Origin: Ideonella livida
GTDB lineage: Bacteria > Pseudomonadota > Gammaproteobacteria > Burkholderiales > Burkholderiaceae_C
Assembly: GCF_010499455.1 (NCBI RefSeq)
Contig: NZ_JAAGOH010000011.1
Span: 1 to 64,000 of the forward strand
Direction: 5' to 3'
DNA length: 64,000 bases
Part shown: positions 19,071 through 28,532 of the stretch, piece by piece
Numbering within the stretch: position 1 is the first letter of the stretch
Layout of the letters: each line of letters opens with the position of its first letter
Translations under genes and position numbers: made by a program
Notes under the pieces: model-generated
Told to the model about the DNA's origin: nothing
Seen by the model: the letters and a program-made list of their open reading frames with translations, nothing else
The model's database searches: none

Positions 19071-19381
19071 TCACGCTCTCCTGCGTAGCTCACTCTAGCA
19101 ATAGCCGCACCAGCTGCGGCATGCGCCGACGCGCTGCGGCACAGCTGCAACAGACCCCGGGGAGAATCCGGATGGAAGCTTGATCCAGGACAAGCTTGTT
19201 CAGCGGGGGTCATGGAATCCCGAAGGGACCGCCCCCCGCCGCGACCCGCCGCCTGCCGCCAGCACCGCACCGGCCTGTGGGCGGGGCCTCCCCCCCCCAC
19301 ACGGCGCACCGCGTCATCCCGAACGCACCACTTAAGTGCACATACAGGCGCATGGGCCAGGATGCACGGCACCAGGCCCGC
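19071..19381. other. Intergenic region upstream of the ATP-grasp operon
   Basis: These 311 bases between comEC (its 3' end) and the ATP-grasp operon hold no credible gene. The visible items are an inverted repeat GCCGCA/TGCGGC (19104-19109 and 19115-19120), two AAGCTT direct repeats, a perfect 10-bp palindrome CACTTAAGTG (19329-19338) and a C-rich run near 19290. I could not place a convincing sigma-70 promoter, although TAGAGT near 19095 (minus strand) is a weak -10 candidate. No T-tract terminator for comEC is evident. Confidence 0.5.
19176..19197. repeat. Paired AAGCTT sites upstream of the ATP-grasp operon
   Basis: AAGCTT at 19176-19181 and again at 19192-19197, both followed by G, are 16 bp centre to centre and about 105-125 bases upstream of the ATP-grasp start. 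Each unit is itself palindromic. The spacing could suit a dimeric regulator, but two six-base words may also be chance. Confidence 0.25.
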
Positions 19382-21979
19382 TCATGGTGCATGGCGGTCG
19401 GTCCAGACGCGACCTTGGCGGTCACGCTCGCACGACATGTGGCCTGCCCGCCACTGCCAGGCACCACATTGGTCCGTGCGCACCAGCTTGGCACCCAGCG
19501 CCTGCACCCGGGCCACCACCTCGGGGGCCGGATGCCCGAAACGGTTGAGGTGGCCCGCCTGCGCCACGGTCCAGCGGGGCGCCACCGCCGCCAGGAAATC
19601 GGGATGGCTGGAAGTGCGGCTGCCGTGGTGGCCCAGGATCAGCACGGTGGCATGCAGACCGGCGGCCCCGTGGCGCTGCAGCAGCGCCAGCTCGCCCGCC
19701 TGGTCCAGGTCACCCGTGACCAGCAGCACCTCGCCGGCGTCGGACGCCACCCGCAGCACGCAGCTGGCGGCATTGCCATGGTCCTGCCCGGCCCGGGGCG
19801 GGGCCTCGGGATGCAGCATCTCGAACTGCACCCCCGCCAGGGTCCAGCGCTGCCCGGCTTGACAGGCGGCACTGCCCGGCGCACGGCCCCGCCATAACGG
19901 ATGCGCAGGCGGCAGGGTGGCCAACAGGCGGGCCTCGGGCCAAGCCGCCAGCACCGCCGCGGCTCCGCCGGCGTGGTCCTGATCCTGGTGGGTGACCACC
20001 AGGGTGTGCAGCCCGGTGCGCCCCAGGCCCAAGGCCTGCAGCGCCGGCAGCAGCACCCGGGCGCCCGCATCCTGCCCACCGGGCCAGGCCGGCCCGGCGT
20101 CCACCAGCACCGCCCCGGCGCCGGTGCGCACCAGCAGGGCGGCGCCCTGCCCCACCTCAAAGGCCCACAGCTCCAGCCGCCCCGGGGCCGGCACCAGCAC
20201 CACCGGCCACAGGGCGGGCAGCCAGCAGGCCAGGGCCGCCCACCGCCACAGCAGCGGTCCCGGCACGACCGCCAGCACGCCACCCAGCAGCAGCAGGGCC
20301 CAGGCGGCAGGCGTCAGCGCCGGCACCGGCCAGGTGGCCGCCGGCCAGTCGGCCGCCCAGGCCAGTCCCTGGTGCAACGGGGCCACCAGGGCGTGGGCCA
20401 AGTCCCAGGCGGTGGGCCACAACAAACCGGCCAGGGCCAGCGGAAGGATGCCGAAGCTCACCCACGGCACCGCCACCAGGTTGACCAGCAGACCAGCCAG
20501 GGACACCTGCCCGAAACACAGGGCCGACAGCGGCGCCAGGCCCCAGCCCGCCACCCACTGGGTGCGCAAGCCCGCCCGCAAGGCCCGGCCCAGGCGCTGC
20601 CAGCGGCCGGGGGCCGGTGCGTCCGCCTCGCCGGTGGCCGGCGGCGTCTGCCCACCCAGCATCAGCAGCGCCACGGCCCCGAAGGACAGCCAGAAGCCCG
20701 GCGCCAGGAGTGCCCAGGGGTCGGCCACCGCCAGGGCCGCCGCCACCACCGCGCACTGCAGCAGCCCCGGCCAGCCCCGCCCGCCCTGGCGCAGGGCCAC
20801 CGCCAGGCCCAGCATGCCCACGGTGCGCTGCGCCGGCACGCCCCAGCCGGCCAGCAGCGCATACAGCGCCGCCAAGGCCCAGCCGGCCCAGCGTCCGGCC
20901 ACCACCGCCGGCACCCGGTGCGGCAGACCGGGCAGCAGACGGCACCACCGGCCGGCCACCGCCATCGCCCCCCAGGCGAACAAGGTGATGTGCAACCCGC
21001 TGATGCTGACCAGGTGGGCGATGCCGGTGTCGCGGTACCAGGCCCAGGCCTGGGGATCCACCGCCGCCTGGTCGCCCACCGCCAGCGCTGCCAACAAACC
21101 CGCCGTGGCCGGATCGGGCACCCGCAGCAGGATGGCGTCGCGCCAGCGCTGGCGGGCGGCGTCGAGTTGCTCCAGCGGGTGCCAGGGTCGGGCAGGCCCC
21201 AGCCACTGCGGAGCCACCGGTGCGCCGGTCCAGACGGTGCCGACCGCCATGATCCCGGCCTCGAAGTCGCGCCGCTCGGCGTCGCCACCCCCCGGGTTGC
21301 GCAGACCGTGCGGCGGGTGCAGTCGCACCGGCCAGCCCCAACGGCTGCCGGCCTGCAGCGCCCCCGCCGCGGTGCCACTCTGCGGACCCGCCTGGCCACC
21401 CGGCGGCGCCAGGCCCGCCGCCTGGGCCGACCAGCTCAGCCGCACCCGGCCAGGCGGGCTGCGGCCATCCACCCCAAGCACAACCCGGGCGGCCGCATCG
21501 CGCAGTTCCTCCACCTCCACCTCAAAGCGCAGGCCCTGGGCATCCCATTGGGGCAGGCCGCTGACGCGGCCGGTGAGCCACAAGGGCGCCTGGACCTGGG
21601 CCGCTGGCAGCCGCTGGGCCAGGCGCTCGGCCGAGCGTTGGGCCACTGCCAGGGTCTGCAGGGCCCCAGCAGCTGTGGCGGCCAGCCACCAGCCGGGCCC
21701 TGGTACCGCCCAGGCACGTGGGGCCCGGGGTGGCGCCGGAGGGCCGCCGCGCCACCGGCACCAGGCCCCCAGGCCCAGCAGCGCCGCCACGGCCAGGCCC
21801 GCCCAGGCGCCGCGCACGCCCGGCCCGGGCAGCTCCACCCACTGCAGCGCCGCCCAGGTGGCCGCCAGCGGCGCCAGGGTCAGCAGCAGCAGGCCGGCCA
21901 GCACGCCTTGGGGTGGCGCCGCGCCGTCCGGCTCCGCGGCAGTGGCAGGGGGCGACAAGGACGGAACGGGGCCGGTCAT
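19382..21979 (-). CDS. comEC: DNA internalization competence protein ComEC/Rec2
   Basis: This is the inner-membrane channel that passes single-stranded DNA into the cytoplasm during natural transformation. It has 865 residues from the ATG at 21979; a GTG at 22000 would add seven residues and neither has a strong ribosome-binding site. Architecture: N-terminal hydrophobic helices and a DUF4131-like OB region (1-230), the multi-helix Competence domain containing HLVSISGLHI, and a C-terminal metallo-beta-lactamase-like domain with THQDQDHAGG and ILGHHGSRTSSHPDF. All usual domains are present, so it looks intact. It is monocistronic here, and divergent from the RidA gene. Late competence partners are not in the window. 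Confidence 0.95.
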   Translation of the reverse strand: MTGPVPSLSPPATAAEPDGAAPPQGVLAGLLLLTLAPLAATWAALQWVELPGPGVRGAWAGLAVAALLGLGAWCRWRGGPPAPPRAPRAWAVPGPGWWLAATAAGALQTLAVAQRSAERLAQRLPAAQVQAPLWLTGRVSGLPQWDAQGLRFEVEVEELRDAAARVVLGVDGRSPPGRVRLSWSAQAAGLAPPGGQAGPQSGTAAGALQAGSRWGWPVRLHPPHGLRNPGGGDAERRDFEAGIMAVGTVWTGAPVAPQWLGPARPWHPLEQLDAARQRWRDAILLRVPDPATAGLLAALAVGDQAAVDPQAWAWYRDTGIAHLVSISGLHITLFAWGAMAVAGRWCRLLPGLPHRVPAVVAGRWAGWALAALYALLAGWGVPAQRTVGMLGLAVALRQGGRGWPGLLQCAVVAAALAVADPWALLAPGFWLSFGAVALLMLGGQTPPATGEADAPAPGRWQRLGRALRAGLRTQWVAGWGLAPLSALCFGQVSLAGLLVNLVAVPWVSFGILPLALAGLLWPTAWDLAHALVAPLHQGLAWAADWPAATWPVPALTPAAWALLLLGGVLAVVPGPLLWRWAALACWLPALWPVVLVPAPGRLELWAFEVGQGAALLVRTGAGAVLVDAGPAWPGGQDAGARVLLPALQALGLGRTGLHTLVVTHQDQDHAGGAAAVLAAWPEARLLATLPPAHPLWRGRAPGSAACQAGQRWTLAGVQFEMLHPEAPPRAGQDHGNAASCVLRVASDAGEVLLVTGDLDQAGELALLQRHGAAGLHATVLILGHHGSRTSSHPDFLAAVAPRWTVAQAGHLNRFGHPAPEVVARVQALGAKLVRTDQCGAWQWRAGHMSCERDRQGRVWTDRHAP

Positions 21980-22086
21980 GCGCGGCAGTGTGGGGGGCAC
22001 CCGGCACGGCGCGCATCCCCCGTTGGGGGCGGCAAGGGCCGCGGTGTAGCATCCCGGGCTTTCCCTGATCTGGAGCCGAGCCGACC

Positions 22087-22551
22087 ATGTCCGCCATCAC
22101 CGCACGCCTGCAAGAACTGGGCATCACCCTGCCCGCCGTGGCCGTTCCCGCCGCCGCTTACGTGCCTTTTGTGCAGACCGGCAAGCTGGTGTTCCTCTCG
22201 GGCCACATCGCCAAGAAGGACGGCAAGCCGTGGGTGGGCCAGCTGGGCGTGAACATGGAGACCGCCGAGGGCCAGGCCGCGGCGCGGGCCATCGCCATCG
22301 ACCTGATGGGCACCCTGCAGGCCGCCTGTGGCGGTGACCTGGACCGCGTGGCCCGCATCGTCAAGGTGATGAGCCTGGTGAACTCCGCCCCCACCTACAC
22401 CGAGCAGCACCTGGTGACCAACGGCTGTTCCGAGCTGCTGGGCCAGGTCTTCGGCGCCGCCGGCGCCCATGCCCGCAGCGCCTTCGGCGTGGCCCAGATT
22501 CCGCTGGGCGCCTGCGTCGAGATCGAACTGATCGCCGAGCTCAAGGACTGA
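22087..22551 (+). CDS. RidA/YjgF/YER057c/UK114 family protein
   Basis: The protein has 154 residues, slightly longer than archetypal RidA (about 128) because of an N-terminal extension. The fold markers VFLSGHIAKKDGKP, GDLDRVARIVKVMSLVNS and the C-terminal VEIELIAEL are present. The Arg that binds the substrate carboxylate in RidA aligns with Arg130 in ARSAFGV, and the acidic VEIE follows, so enamine/imine deaminase activity is plausible. Its stop codon overlaps the dsbB start by one base (TGATG), so the two are translationally coupled. The reason for pairing with dsbB is not obvious. Confidence 0.9.
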   Translation: MSAITARLQELGITLPAVAVPAAAYVPFVQTGKLVFLSGHIAKKDGKPWVGQLGVNMETAEGQAAARAIAIDLMGTLQAACGGDLDRVARIVKVMSLVNSAPTYTEQHLVTNGCSELLGQVFGAAGAHARSAFGVAQIPLGACVEIELIAELKD

Positions 22552-23048
22552 TGGTCATGGCCCAGGGTGGACTCCTCAGCCGGGCCGGTGCCCTGCTCGG
22601 CTTCGTCACCGTGGCCTGCTGGGGCGGCGTGGGTGGTGCGCTGGTCTCCCAGTACATGTTTGACATGCCGCCCTGCCCCTGGTGCACGCTGCAGCGGCTG
22701 ATCTTCCTGGTGATCGGCCTGCTGGCCCTGGTGGGCGCGCTGATGCCCTGGATCACGCCACGTCGCGTGCTGGCCGGCGCCGGTGCGGTGCTGGCCCTGT
22801 GCGGCATGGCCGCCGCCTTATGGCAGCACCTGGTGGCCGCGGCCAGTGCTTCGTGCAACCTGACACTGGCCGACAAGATCCTGGATGCGCTGGGCCTGTT
22901 CGAGCTGGCGCCCTCGGTCTTTGCGCCCATGGCCAGCTGCGCCGAGGCCGCCGTGAACCTGCTGGGCGTGCCCTATGCCTACTGGAGCCTGGCGCTGTTC
23001 CTGATCTGCGGCGCGGTCTGCGTGCAGGTCACCCGGCTGACCCGCTGA
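22551..23048 (+). CDS. dsbB: Disulfide bond formation protein B
   Basis: DsbB reoxidises periplasmic DsbA and passes electrons to quinone. The protein has 165 residues with four hydrophobic helices. Both catalytic pairs are present: Cys42/Cys45 in PPCPWC (first periplasmic loop) and Cys102/Cys130 (second loop). The quinone-contacting Arg49 follows as TLQRL. The ATG overlaps the preceding stop by one base; a second ATG two codons in is equally usable. No dsbA is nearby. Confidence 0.95.
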   Translation: MVMAQGGLLSRAGALLGFVTVACWGGVGGALVSQYMFDMPPCPWCTLQRLIFLVIGLLALVGALMPWITPRRVLAGAGAVLALCGMAAALWQHLVAAASASCNLTLADKILDALGLFELAPSVFAPMASCAEAAVNLLGVPYAYWSLALFLICGAVCVQVTRLTR

Positions 23049-23194
23049 GCGCGCCGGCGCGGCCTGCCGGCCTCCCCCTGTCCGTGCTGGGGGCTTAAGG
23101 CAGCGCAAGGCCGCCACTGCCGGGCCGCGCCATCATGCGCAGTTGGCTGCCCGGCCGCCGCCGTGGCCGGGCCCGATGCCCCAAGGATGACCCC

Positions 23195-24556
23195 GTGAAC
23201 GCCTCCGACGCCCCCTCCCCTTCCTCTCCCGGCCCCGACGTGCTCATCGTGGGGGCGGGTCCGGCGGGCCTGGCCCTGGCCTGTGCGCTGGCCGACGCCG
23301 GCCTGCGCAGCCATGTGCTGGAGCAACAGCCGCTGGACGCCCTGGTCGACCCGCCGGAAGACGGACGGGACATCGCCCTGACCCACCGCGCCCGGCGCAT
23401 CTTCACCCAGCTGGGCCTGTGGGAGCGCCTGCCGCAGGAGGAGATCGCCCCGCTGCTGCGTGCCCAGGTGACCAACGGCGACTCGCCCCATGTGCTGCCC
23501 TTCAGCGCCGAGGACGATGGCCACCCTCAACTGGGCTGGCTGGTGCCCAACCACCGCATCCGTGCCGCCTGCCACGCCGGCGCCCGGGCGCGTGCCACGC
23601 ACATCACGCTCACCGGCGACGCCCGAGTCACCGGCCTGAGCCGCGACGCCGACCGCGCCACGCTCACCCTGGCCGATGGCCAGACCCTGTCGGCGCCGCT
23701 GGTGGTGGCCGCCGACAGCCGCTTCTCCACCGTGCGGCGCATGGCCGGCATCGGGGCCCGCATGCTGGACTTCGGCCGCACGGCCATCGTCTGCCGCATG
23801 GCCCACAGCCTGCCGCACGACGGCACGGCGCATGAGTGCTTCTTACACGGCCACACCCTGGCCATGCTGCCCATGGCGGGCCACCAGTCCTCGGCGGTGT
23901 GGACGGTCAAGAGCGATGGGGCCGCAGCCATCCTGGGGCTCAGCCCTGAAGGCTTTGCCCAGGCGGTGGACGAGGCCTTTGGCCACAAGCTGGGCACGCT
24001 GACCCAGAGCGGCCAGCGCCATGCCTACCCCTTGGTGGCGGTGTATGCCGAGCGCTTCTGCGGACCGCGCTTCGTGCTGGTGGGCGACTCGGCGGTGGGC
24101 ATGCACCCGGTGACCGCCCATGGCTACAACTTCGGGCTCTACGGGGTGGAGGTGCTGGCCGCCGAGCTGGCCCGGGCGCATGCCGCCGGCCGGGACCTGG
24201 GCGACGCCAGCAGCCCGCACAGCCCGCTGCAGGCCTACGCCCGGGAGCACCAGCGAGTCACGCTGCCGATTTATCTGGGCACGAACGTGGTGGTCAAGCT
24301 GTTCACCAACGACCAGCCGGCCGCCAAGCTGGCCCGCGAGGCCATCGTGCGGGCCACCAACCTGCTGCCGCCCATCAAGGCCGCGGTGACGCGCCAGCTC
24401 ACCGGTGACCGCCTGGGTTCGCCCCTGGGTGCGCTGGCACCGGGCTGGCTGCGCGAGCGTCTGCGGGACCTGCCCCCGCCACCGCGGCCGGGCTGGCCGC
24501 CACTGCCGAGCCTGCCCGGCCTGCTGGAGCGCCTGCCCCTGCCGCCGCGACGCTGA
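23195..24556 (+). CDS. ubiM: UbiH/COQ6-family FAD monooxygenase, UbiM-like
   Basis: The protein has 453 residues from the GTG at 23195, preceded by AAGGA seven bases upstream; an upstream in-frame ATG gives an Arg-rich unlikely leader. It has the FAD dinucleotide fold VGAGPAGLALACALADAG, the middle DG-type motif ending in VVAADSRFSTVRR, and the second FAD motif as GDSAVGMHPVTAHGYNFGL. That last motif, with HPVTAHG where UbiH/UbiF/UbiI have an LxPxxGQG-type loop, and the TNDQPAAKLAREA tail fit the UbiM branch (a broad ubiquinone-ring hydroxylase). Family assignment is firm; the UbiM subgroup is from memory of the motif and less certain. The C-terminal 40 residues are Pro-rich. Confidence 0.65.
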   Translation: MNASDAPSPSSPGPDVLIVGAGPAGLALACALADAGLRSHVLEQQPLDALVDPPEDGRDIALTHRARRIFTQLGLWERLPQEEIAPLLRAQVTNGDSPHVLPFSAEDDGHPQLGWLVPNHRIRAACHAGARARATHITLTGDARVTGLSRDADRATLTLADGQTLSAPLVVAADSRFSTVRRMAGIGARMLDFGRTAIVCRMAHSLPHDGTAHECFLHGHTLAMLPMAGHQSSAVWTVKSDGAAAILGLSPEGFAQAVDEAFGHKLGTLTQSGQRHAYPLVAVYAERFCGPRFVLVGDSAVGMHPVTAHGYNFGLYGVEVLAAELARAHAAGRDLGDASSPHSPLQAYAREHQRVTLPIYLGTNVVVKLFTNDQPAAKLAREAIVRATNLLPPIKAAVTRQLTGDRLGSPLGALAPGWLRERLRDLPPPPRPGWPPLPSLPGLLERLPLPPRR

Positions 24557-24624
24557 GGCCGCGTCCGCGGCGCCCGCCACGCACGCATGGTGCGGCAGGG
24601 TGCCGCGTGATGTCGCCAGCCCCT

Positions 24625-27486
24625 TCAGTGCGCCTCATCCCAATTGGCGCCCACGCCCACCTCGGCCAGCAGCGGCACGCTCCACTGGGCCACGCCGGCC
24701 ATCAGGGCGGGCACCTGGGCCTTGACCCAGTCCAGCTCGGCCTCGGGCACCTCGAACACCAGTTCATCGTGCACCTGCATCACCATGCGGGTGGCCAGGC
24801 CGCCCGCATCCAAGGCCTGCTGCACAGCGATCATGGCCAGCTTGATCAGGTCGGCCGCCGTGCCCTGCATGGGGGCGTTGATGGCCTGGCGCTCGGCACC
24901 GGCACGGCGCGGGCCGCTGCCGCCCTTGATCTCCGGCAGCACGATGCGCCGGCCGAACAGGGTCTCGACATAGCCCTTGTCGCGGGCACTGGCCTTGGTG
25001 GCCTCCATGTAGCGCAGCACGCCGGCAAAGCGGTCGAAGTAGCGGTCGATGTAGGTCTTGGCGGCCTTCTGGTCGATGCCCAGGCTCTGCGCCAGGCCGA
25101 AGGCACCCATGCCGTAGATCAGCCCGAAATTGATGGTCTTGGCGTAGCGGCGCTGTTCGGCGGTGACCGCCTCGGTGGCGATGCCAAAGACTTCGGCCGC
25201 CGTGGCGCGGTGCACGTCCAGCCCCTGCGCAAAGGCGCGGGTCAGGCCCGGGTCGCCGCTGATGTGGGCCATGATGCGCAGCTCAATTTGCGAGTAGTCC
25301 GCGCTCACCAGCACATGGCCGGGCGGGGCGATGAAGGCCTCGCGCACCCGGCGGCCTTCGGCGGTGCGGATGGGGATGTTCTGCAGGTTGGGGTCGTTGC
25401 TGGACAGGCGGCCGGTCACGGCCACGGCCTGCGCGTAATGGGTGTGCAGGCGGCCGGTGCCGGGGTGGATCAGGCCGGGCAGCTTGTCGGTGTAGGTGCC
25501 CTTGAGCTTGGCCAGGCTGCGGTGCTCCAGCAGGCGGGCGGGCAGCGGGTAGTCGGCCGCCAGCTCCAGCAGCACCTCCTCGTCGGTGCTGGGCGCGCCG
25601 GTGGCGGTCTTCTTCTTGACCGGCAGGCCCAGGCGGCCGAACAGGATCTCGCCAATCTGCTTGGGGCTGGCCATGTTGAAGGGCTGGCCGGCCAAGGTGT
25701 AGGCCTCCTGTTCCAGCGCCACCATGCGCTCGGCCAGTTGCTGGCTCTGGGCCTGCAAGCGGGCCGGGTCGATCAGCACGCCGTGGCGCTCGATGCGGGC
25801 CAGGATGGCCGAGGCCGGCATTTCAATGGCCTCGTAGACGAAGTTCAAGCCGGGCTCGGCCTGCAACTGGGGCAGCAGGGTCTGGTGGACCTGCAGGCAC
25901 ATCTCGCTGTCTTCGCCGCTGTAGGTGGTGGCCCGCTCCACATCCACCTGCGAGAAGGGGATCTGGTTGGCCCCCTTGCCGCACAGTTCCTCATAGCTCA
26001 GGCCCTTACGGCCCAGGTGGCGCTCGGCCAGGCTCTCCAGGCTGTGCTTGAGGTGGGCCTCCAGCACATAGCTCTGCAGCAGGGTGTCGTGGCGGTAGCC
26101 GCGCACGGTGATGCCGTGGTTGGCGAACACATGCACGTCGTATTTGATGTGCTGGCCCAGCTTGGCCGCGGCGGGGTCTTCCAGCCAGGGCTTCAAGCGC
26201 GCCAGCACGGCGTCCAGCGGCAGCTGCTCGGGCGCGCCGGCGTAGTCGTGCGCCAGCGGCACGTAGGCCGCGCGGCCCGGCTCCACAGCAACGCTCAGGC
26301 CCACGATGCGGGCGCGCAAAGCGTCCAGCGAATCGGTCTCGGTGTCCAGCGCCACCAGGGGCGCGGCCTGCAGCCGGGCCAGCCAGGCCTCCAGCTGCTC
26401 CCAGGTGGTGACGGTTTCATATTCGCGGGCCAAGGCCGACGAGGCCGCCGGCGCCGCCACCGCACCACTGGCCGCCGAGGGCACGTCAAACAGGCCCGGC
26501 GTGGCGCCCAGGGGCACCGGGGCGGGCACGGCCTCTGAAGCCGGGCGGCCGAGCTTGGCCTCCAGCTCGCGCTTGCCGCTGCGAAAGCCATAGCGGGCGA
26601 AGAAGTCGAGCAGACCCTCGTCGTCCTGCGGGCGCAGGGCCAGGGCGTCCAGCGCCCCCTCGCCAGGCCAGCCGGGGATGTGGGCCGCCAGGTCACAGTC
26701 GGTCTGGATGGTGATGAGGCGCCGGCCCATCGGCAGCCAATCCAGCGCCTTGCGCAAGTTCTCACCCGTGACGCCCTTGAAGCTGGCGGCGGCAGCGACG
26801 ATGGCGTCCAGACTGCCGTGCTCGGCCAGCCACTTCACCGCGGTCTTGGGGCCCACCTTCTCCACGCCCGGCACGTTATCCACCGTGTCACCGATGAGGG
26901 TGAGGTAATCGATGATGCGATCGGGCGGCACCCCGAACTTGGCGGTCACGCCGGCAATGTCCAGCTCCTCGGGCGGCTTGGCCATGGTGTTGATCAGCGT
27001 CACCTGCGCCGTGACCAGCTGGGCCATGTCCTTGTCACCGGTGGAGATCACCACCCGGTGGCCACAGGCCTCGCCCAGCCTCGCCAGGGTGCCGATGGCG
27101 TCGTCGGCCTCGATGCCGGGCACCTCCAGCACGGGCCAGCCCAGCAGGCGCACCACCTCATGGATGGGCTCGATCTGGGCGCGCAGGTCGTCGGGCATGG
27201 GCGCGCGCTGGGCCTTGTAGTCGGGGTACCAGGCGTCGCGGAAGGTGGGGCCCTTGGCGTCGAACACGCACACCGCGTGCTGCGCCCCCAGGTGGTCGCG
27301 CAGCCAGTTCATCATGTTGACCATGCCGTGGATGGCGCCCGTGGGCACCCCCTCGGGCCCGCGCAGGTCGGGCATGGCGTGGAAAGCACGGTAGAGGTAG
27401 CTGGAGCCGTCCACCAGCAGCAGCAAGGGGGCGGCGGGGGAAGCGGCGGCGTCGGCGCCAGCCGGCGCGGCGGGGGTCTCGTTCAT
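24625..27486 (-). CDS. polA: DNA polymerase I
   Basis: The protein has 953 residues from the ATG at 27486 (MNETPAAP). Three domains are visible: 5'-nuclease (about 20-310, with LLLVDGSSYLYRAFHA and ISTGDKDMAQLV), 3'-5' exonuclease (about 340-540, with catalytic DTETDSLD near 377, YDVHVF and a final YSGEDSEM) and polymerase (about 550-953, with motif A VSADYSQIELR near 725, the O-helix NFGLIYGMGAFGL and motif C QVHDELVFE near 903). The proofreading residues look intact. A Pro/Ala-rich linker separates the first two domains. It acts in Okazaki fragment maturation and repair. Transcribed divergently from thrB. Confidence 0.97.
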   Translation of the reverse strand: MNETPAAPAGADAAASPAAPLLLLVDGSSYLYRAFHAMPDLRGPEGVPTGAIHGMVNMMNWLRDHLGAQHAVCVFDAKGPTFRDAWYPDYKAQRAPMPDDLRAQIEPIHEVVRLLGWPVLEVPGIEADDAIGTLARLGEACGHRVVISTGDKDMAQLVTAQVTLINTMAKPPEELDIAGVTAKFGVPPDRIIDYLTLIGDTVDNVPGVEKVGPKTAVKWLAEHGSLDAIVAAAASFKGVTGENLRKALDWLPMGRRLITIQTDCDLAAHIPGWPGEGALDALALRPQDDEGLLDFFARYGFRSGKRELEAKLGRPASEAVPAPVPLGATPGLFDVPSAASGAVAAPAASSALAREYETVTTWEQLEAWLARLQAAPLVALDTETDSLDALRARIVGLSVAVEPGRAAYVPLAHDYAGAPEQLPLDAVLARLKPWLEDPAAAKLGQHIKYDVHVFANHGITVRGYRHDTLLQSYVLEAHLKHSLESLAERHLGRKGLSYEELCGKGANQIPFSQVDVERATTYSGEDSEMCLQVHQTLLPQLQAEPGLNFVYEAIEMPASAILARIERHGVLIDPARLQAQSQQLAERMVALEQEAYTLAGQPFNMASPKQIGEILFGRLGLPVKKKTATGAPSTDEEVLLELAADYPLPARLLEHRSLAKLKGTYTDKLPGLIHPGTGRLHTHYAQAVAVTGRLSSNDPNLQNIPIRTAEGRRVREAFIAPPGHVLVSADYSQIELRIMAHISGDPGLTRAFAQGLDVHRATAAEVFGIATEAVTAEQRRYAKTINFGLIYGMGAFGLAQSLGIDQKAAKTYIDRYFDRFAGVLRYMEATKASARDKGYVETLFGRRIVLPEIKGGSGPRRAGAERQAINAPMQGTAADLIKLAMIAVQQALDAGGLATRMVMQVHDELVFEVPEAELDWVKAQVPALMAGVAQWSVPLLAEVGVGANWDEAH

Positions 27487-27564
27487 CGCTCGGATTGTCG
27501 CGCCGCCGGGCCTGGCAAGGCCCGGCACGGGCAAGCGGGTCGCCACAGCCGCGACAATCGCCCC

Positions 27565-28527
27565 ATGGCCGTCTACACCCATGTCACCCCCGCCGAGGTG
27601 CAGCCCCTGCTGCACGCGCTGGGCCTGGGCACTCTGGAGCTTCTGGAGCCCATCGCCTCAGGCATCGAGAACACCAACTATTTCGTCACCACCGGCCAGG
27701 GCCGCTGGGTGCTCACCCTGTTCGAGCGCCTGCAGGCGGACCAGCTGCCCTACTACCTGGAACTGATGCGGCACCTGGCCGGACAGGGCCTGCCGGTGCC
27801 CATGCCGGTGGCGCACCCGCAGACCGGTGCCTTGGTGCATGCCCTGGCCGGCAAGCCTGCCGGCCTGGTCAGCCGCCTGAGCGGACGCAGCCTGGATCGC
27901 CCTGGCCCCGCCCAGCTGGCCCAGTTGGGCACCACCCTGGCCGGCATGCACCGGGCGGTGGAGGGCTTCCCCCTGCGCCAACCCAATTTGCGGGGACTGG
28001 ACTGGCAGCGCCAGGCAGCCCGGCAGGTGGCGCCCTACCTGGACACGGCCAGTGCCGCCCTGCTGGCCCAGGAGCTGGCGCTGCAGGAGGCCTTCCGCCG
28101 TGACCAAGCCCTGGGGCTGCCGGTCGGCGCGGTGCACGCCGACCTGTTCCGCGACAACACCCTGTTCGACGGCGCCGGCGAGCAGGCCCGACTGAGCGGG
28201 GTGCTGGACTTCTACTTTGCCGGCGATGAGCTGCTGACCTACGACCTGGCGGTGGTGATCAATGACTGGTGCGTGGACCTGGACAGTGGCGCGCTGCAGC
28301 CCGAGCTGGCCCAGGCCCTGCTGCAGGCCTACCAGGCCGAGCGGCCACTGAGCCCCGCCGAGCAGGCGGCCCTGCCGGTGCTGCGCCGGGGTGCCGCCCT
28401 GCGCTTCTGGCTCTCGCGCCTGGCCGACTGGCACCTGCCGCGGCCGGCCAGCCTGCTCACGCCCAAGCCGCCACAGCATTTCGAGCGCGTGCTGCGGCAG
28501 GCCGCCCTCCAGCCGCCAACCGTCTGA
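27565..28527 (+). CDS. thrB: Homoserine kinase, aminoglycoside-phosphotransferase-like type
   Basis: This kinase phosphorylates homoserine on the way to threonine. It has 320 residues and belongs to the APH-fold class found in many Proteobacteria, not the GHMP class of E. coli. Visible features are the MAVYTHVTPAEVQPLL start, EPIASGIENTNYFV (nucleotide-binding start), the catalytic loop HADLFRDNTLF near residue 190 and the metal-binding LDFYFAG. It is divergent from polA (78-base gap) and followed 5 bases later by the BPSS1780-like gene. Confidence 0.94.
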   Translation: MAVYTHVTPAEVQPLLHALGLGTLELLEPIASGIENTNYFVTTGQGRWVLTLFERLQADQLPYYLELMRHLAGQGLPVPMPVAHPQTGALVHALAGKPAGLVSRLSGRSLDRPGPAQLAQLGTTLAGMHRAVEGFPLRQPNLRGLDWQRQAARQVAPYLDTASAALLAQELALQEAFRRDQALGLPVGAVHADLFRDNTLFDGAGEQARLSGVLDFYFAGDELLTYDLAVVINDWCVDLDSGALQPELAQALLQAYQAERPLSPAEQAALPVLRRGAALRFWLSRLADWHLPRPASLLTPKPPQHFERVLRQAALQPPTV

Positions 28528-28532
28528 CCGCC

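Noticed and set aside
19901-22252. A 783-codon plus-strand frame antisense to comEC
   Set aside because: The sequence is Gln/Arg/Pro/Gly repeats of low complexity. comEC has clear channel and metallo-beta-lactamase motifs on the other strand.
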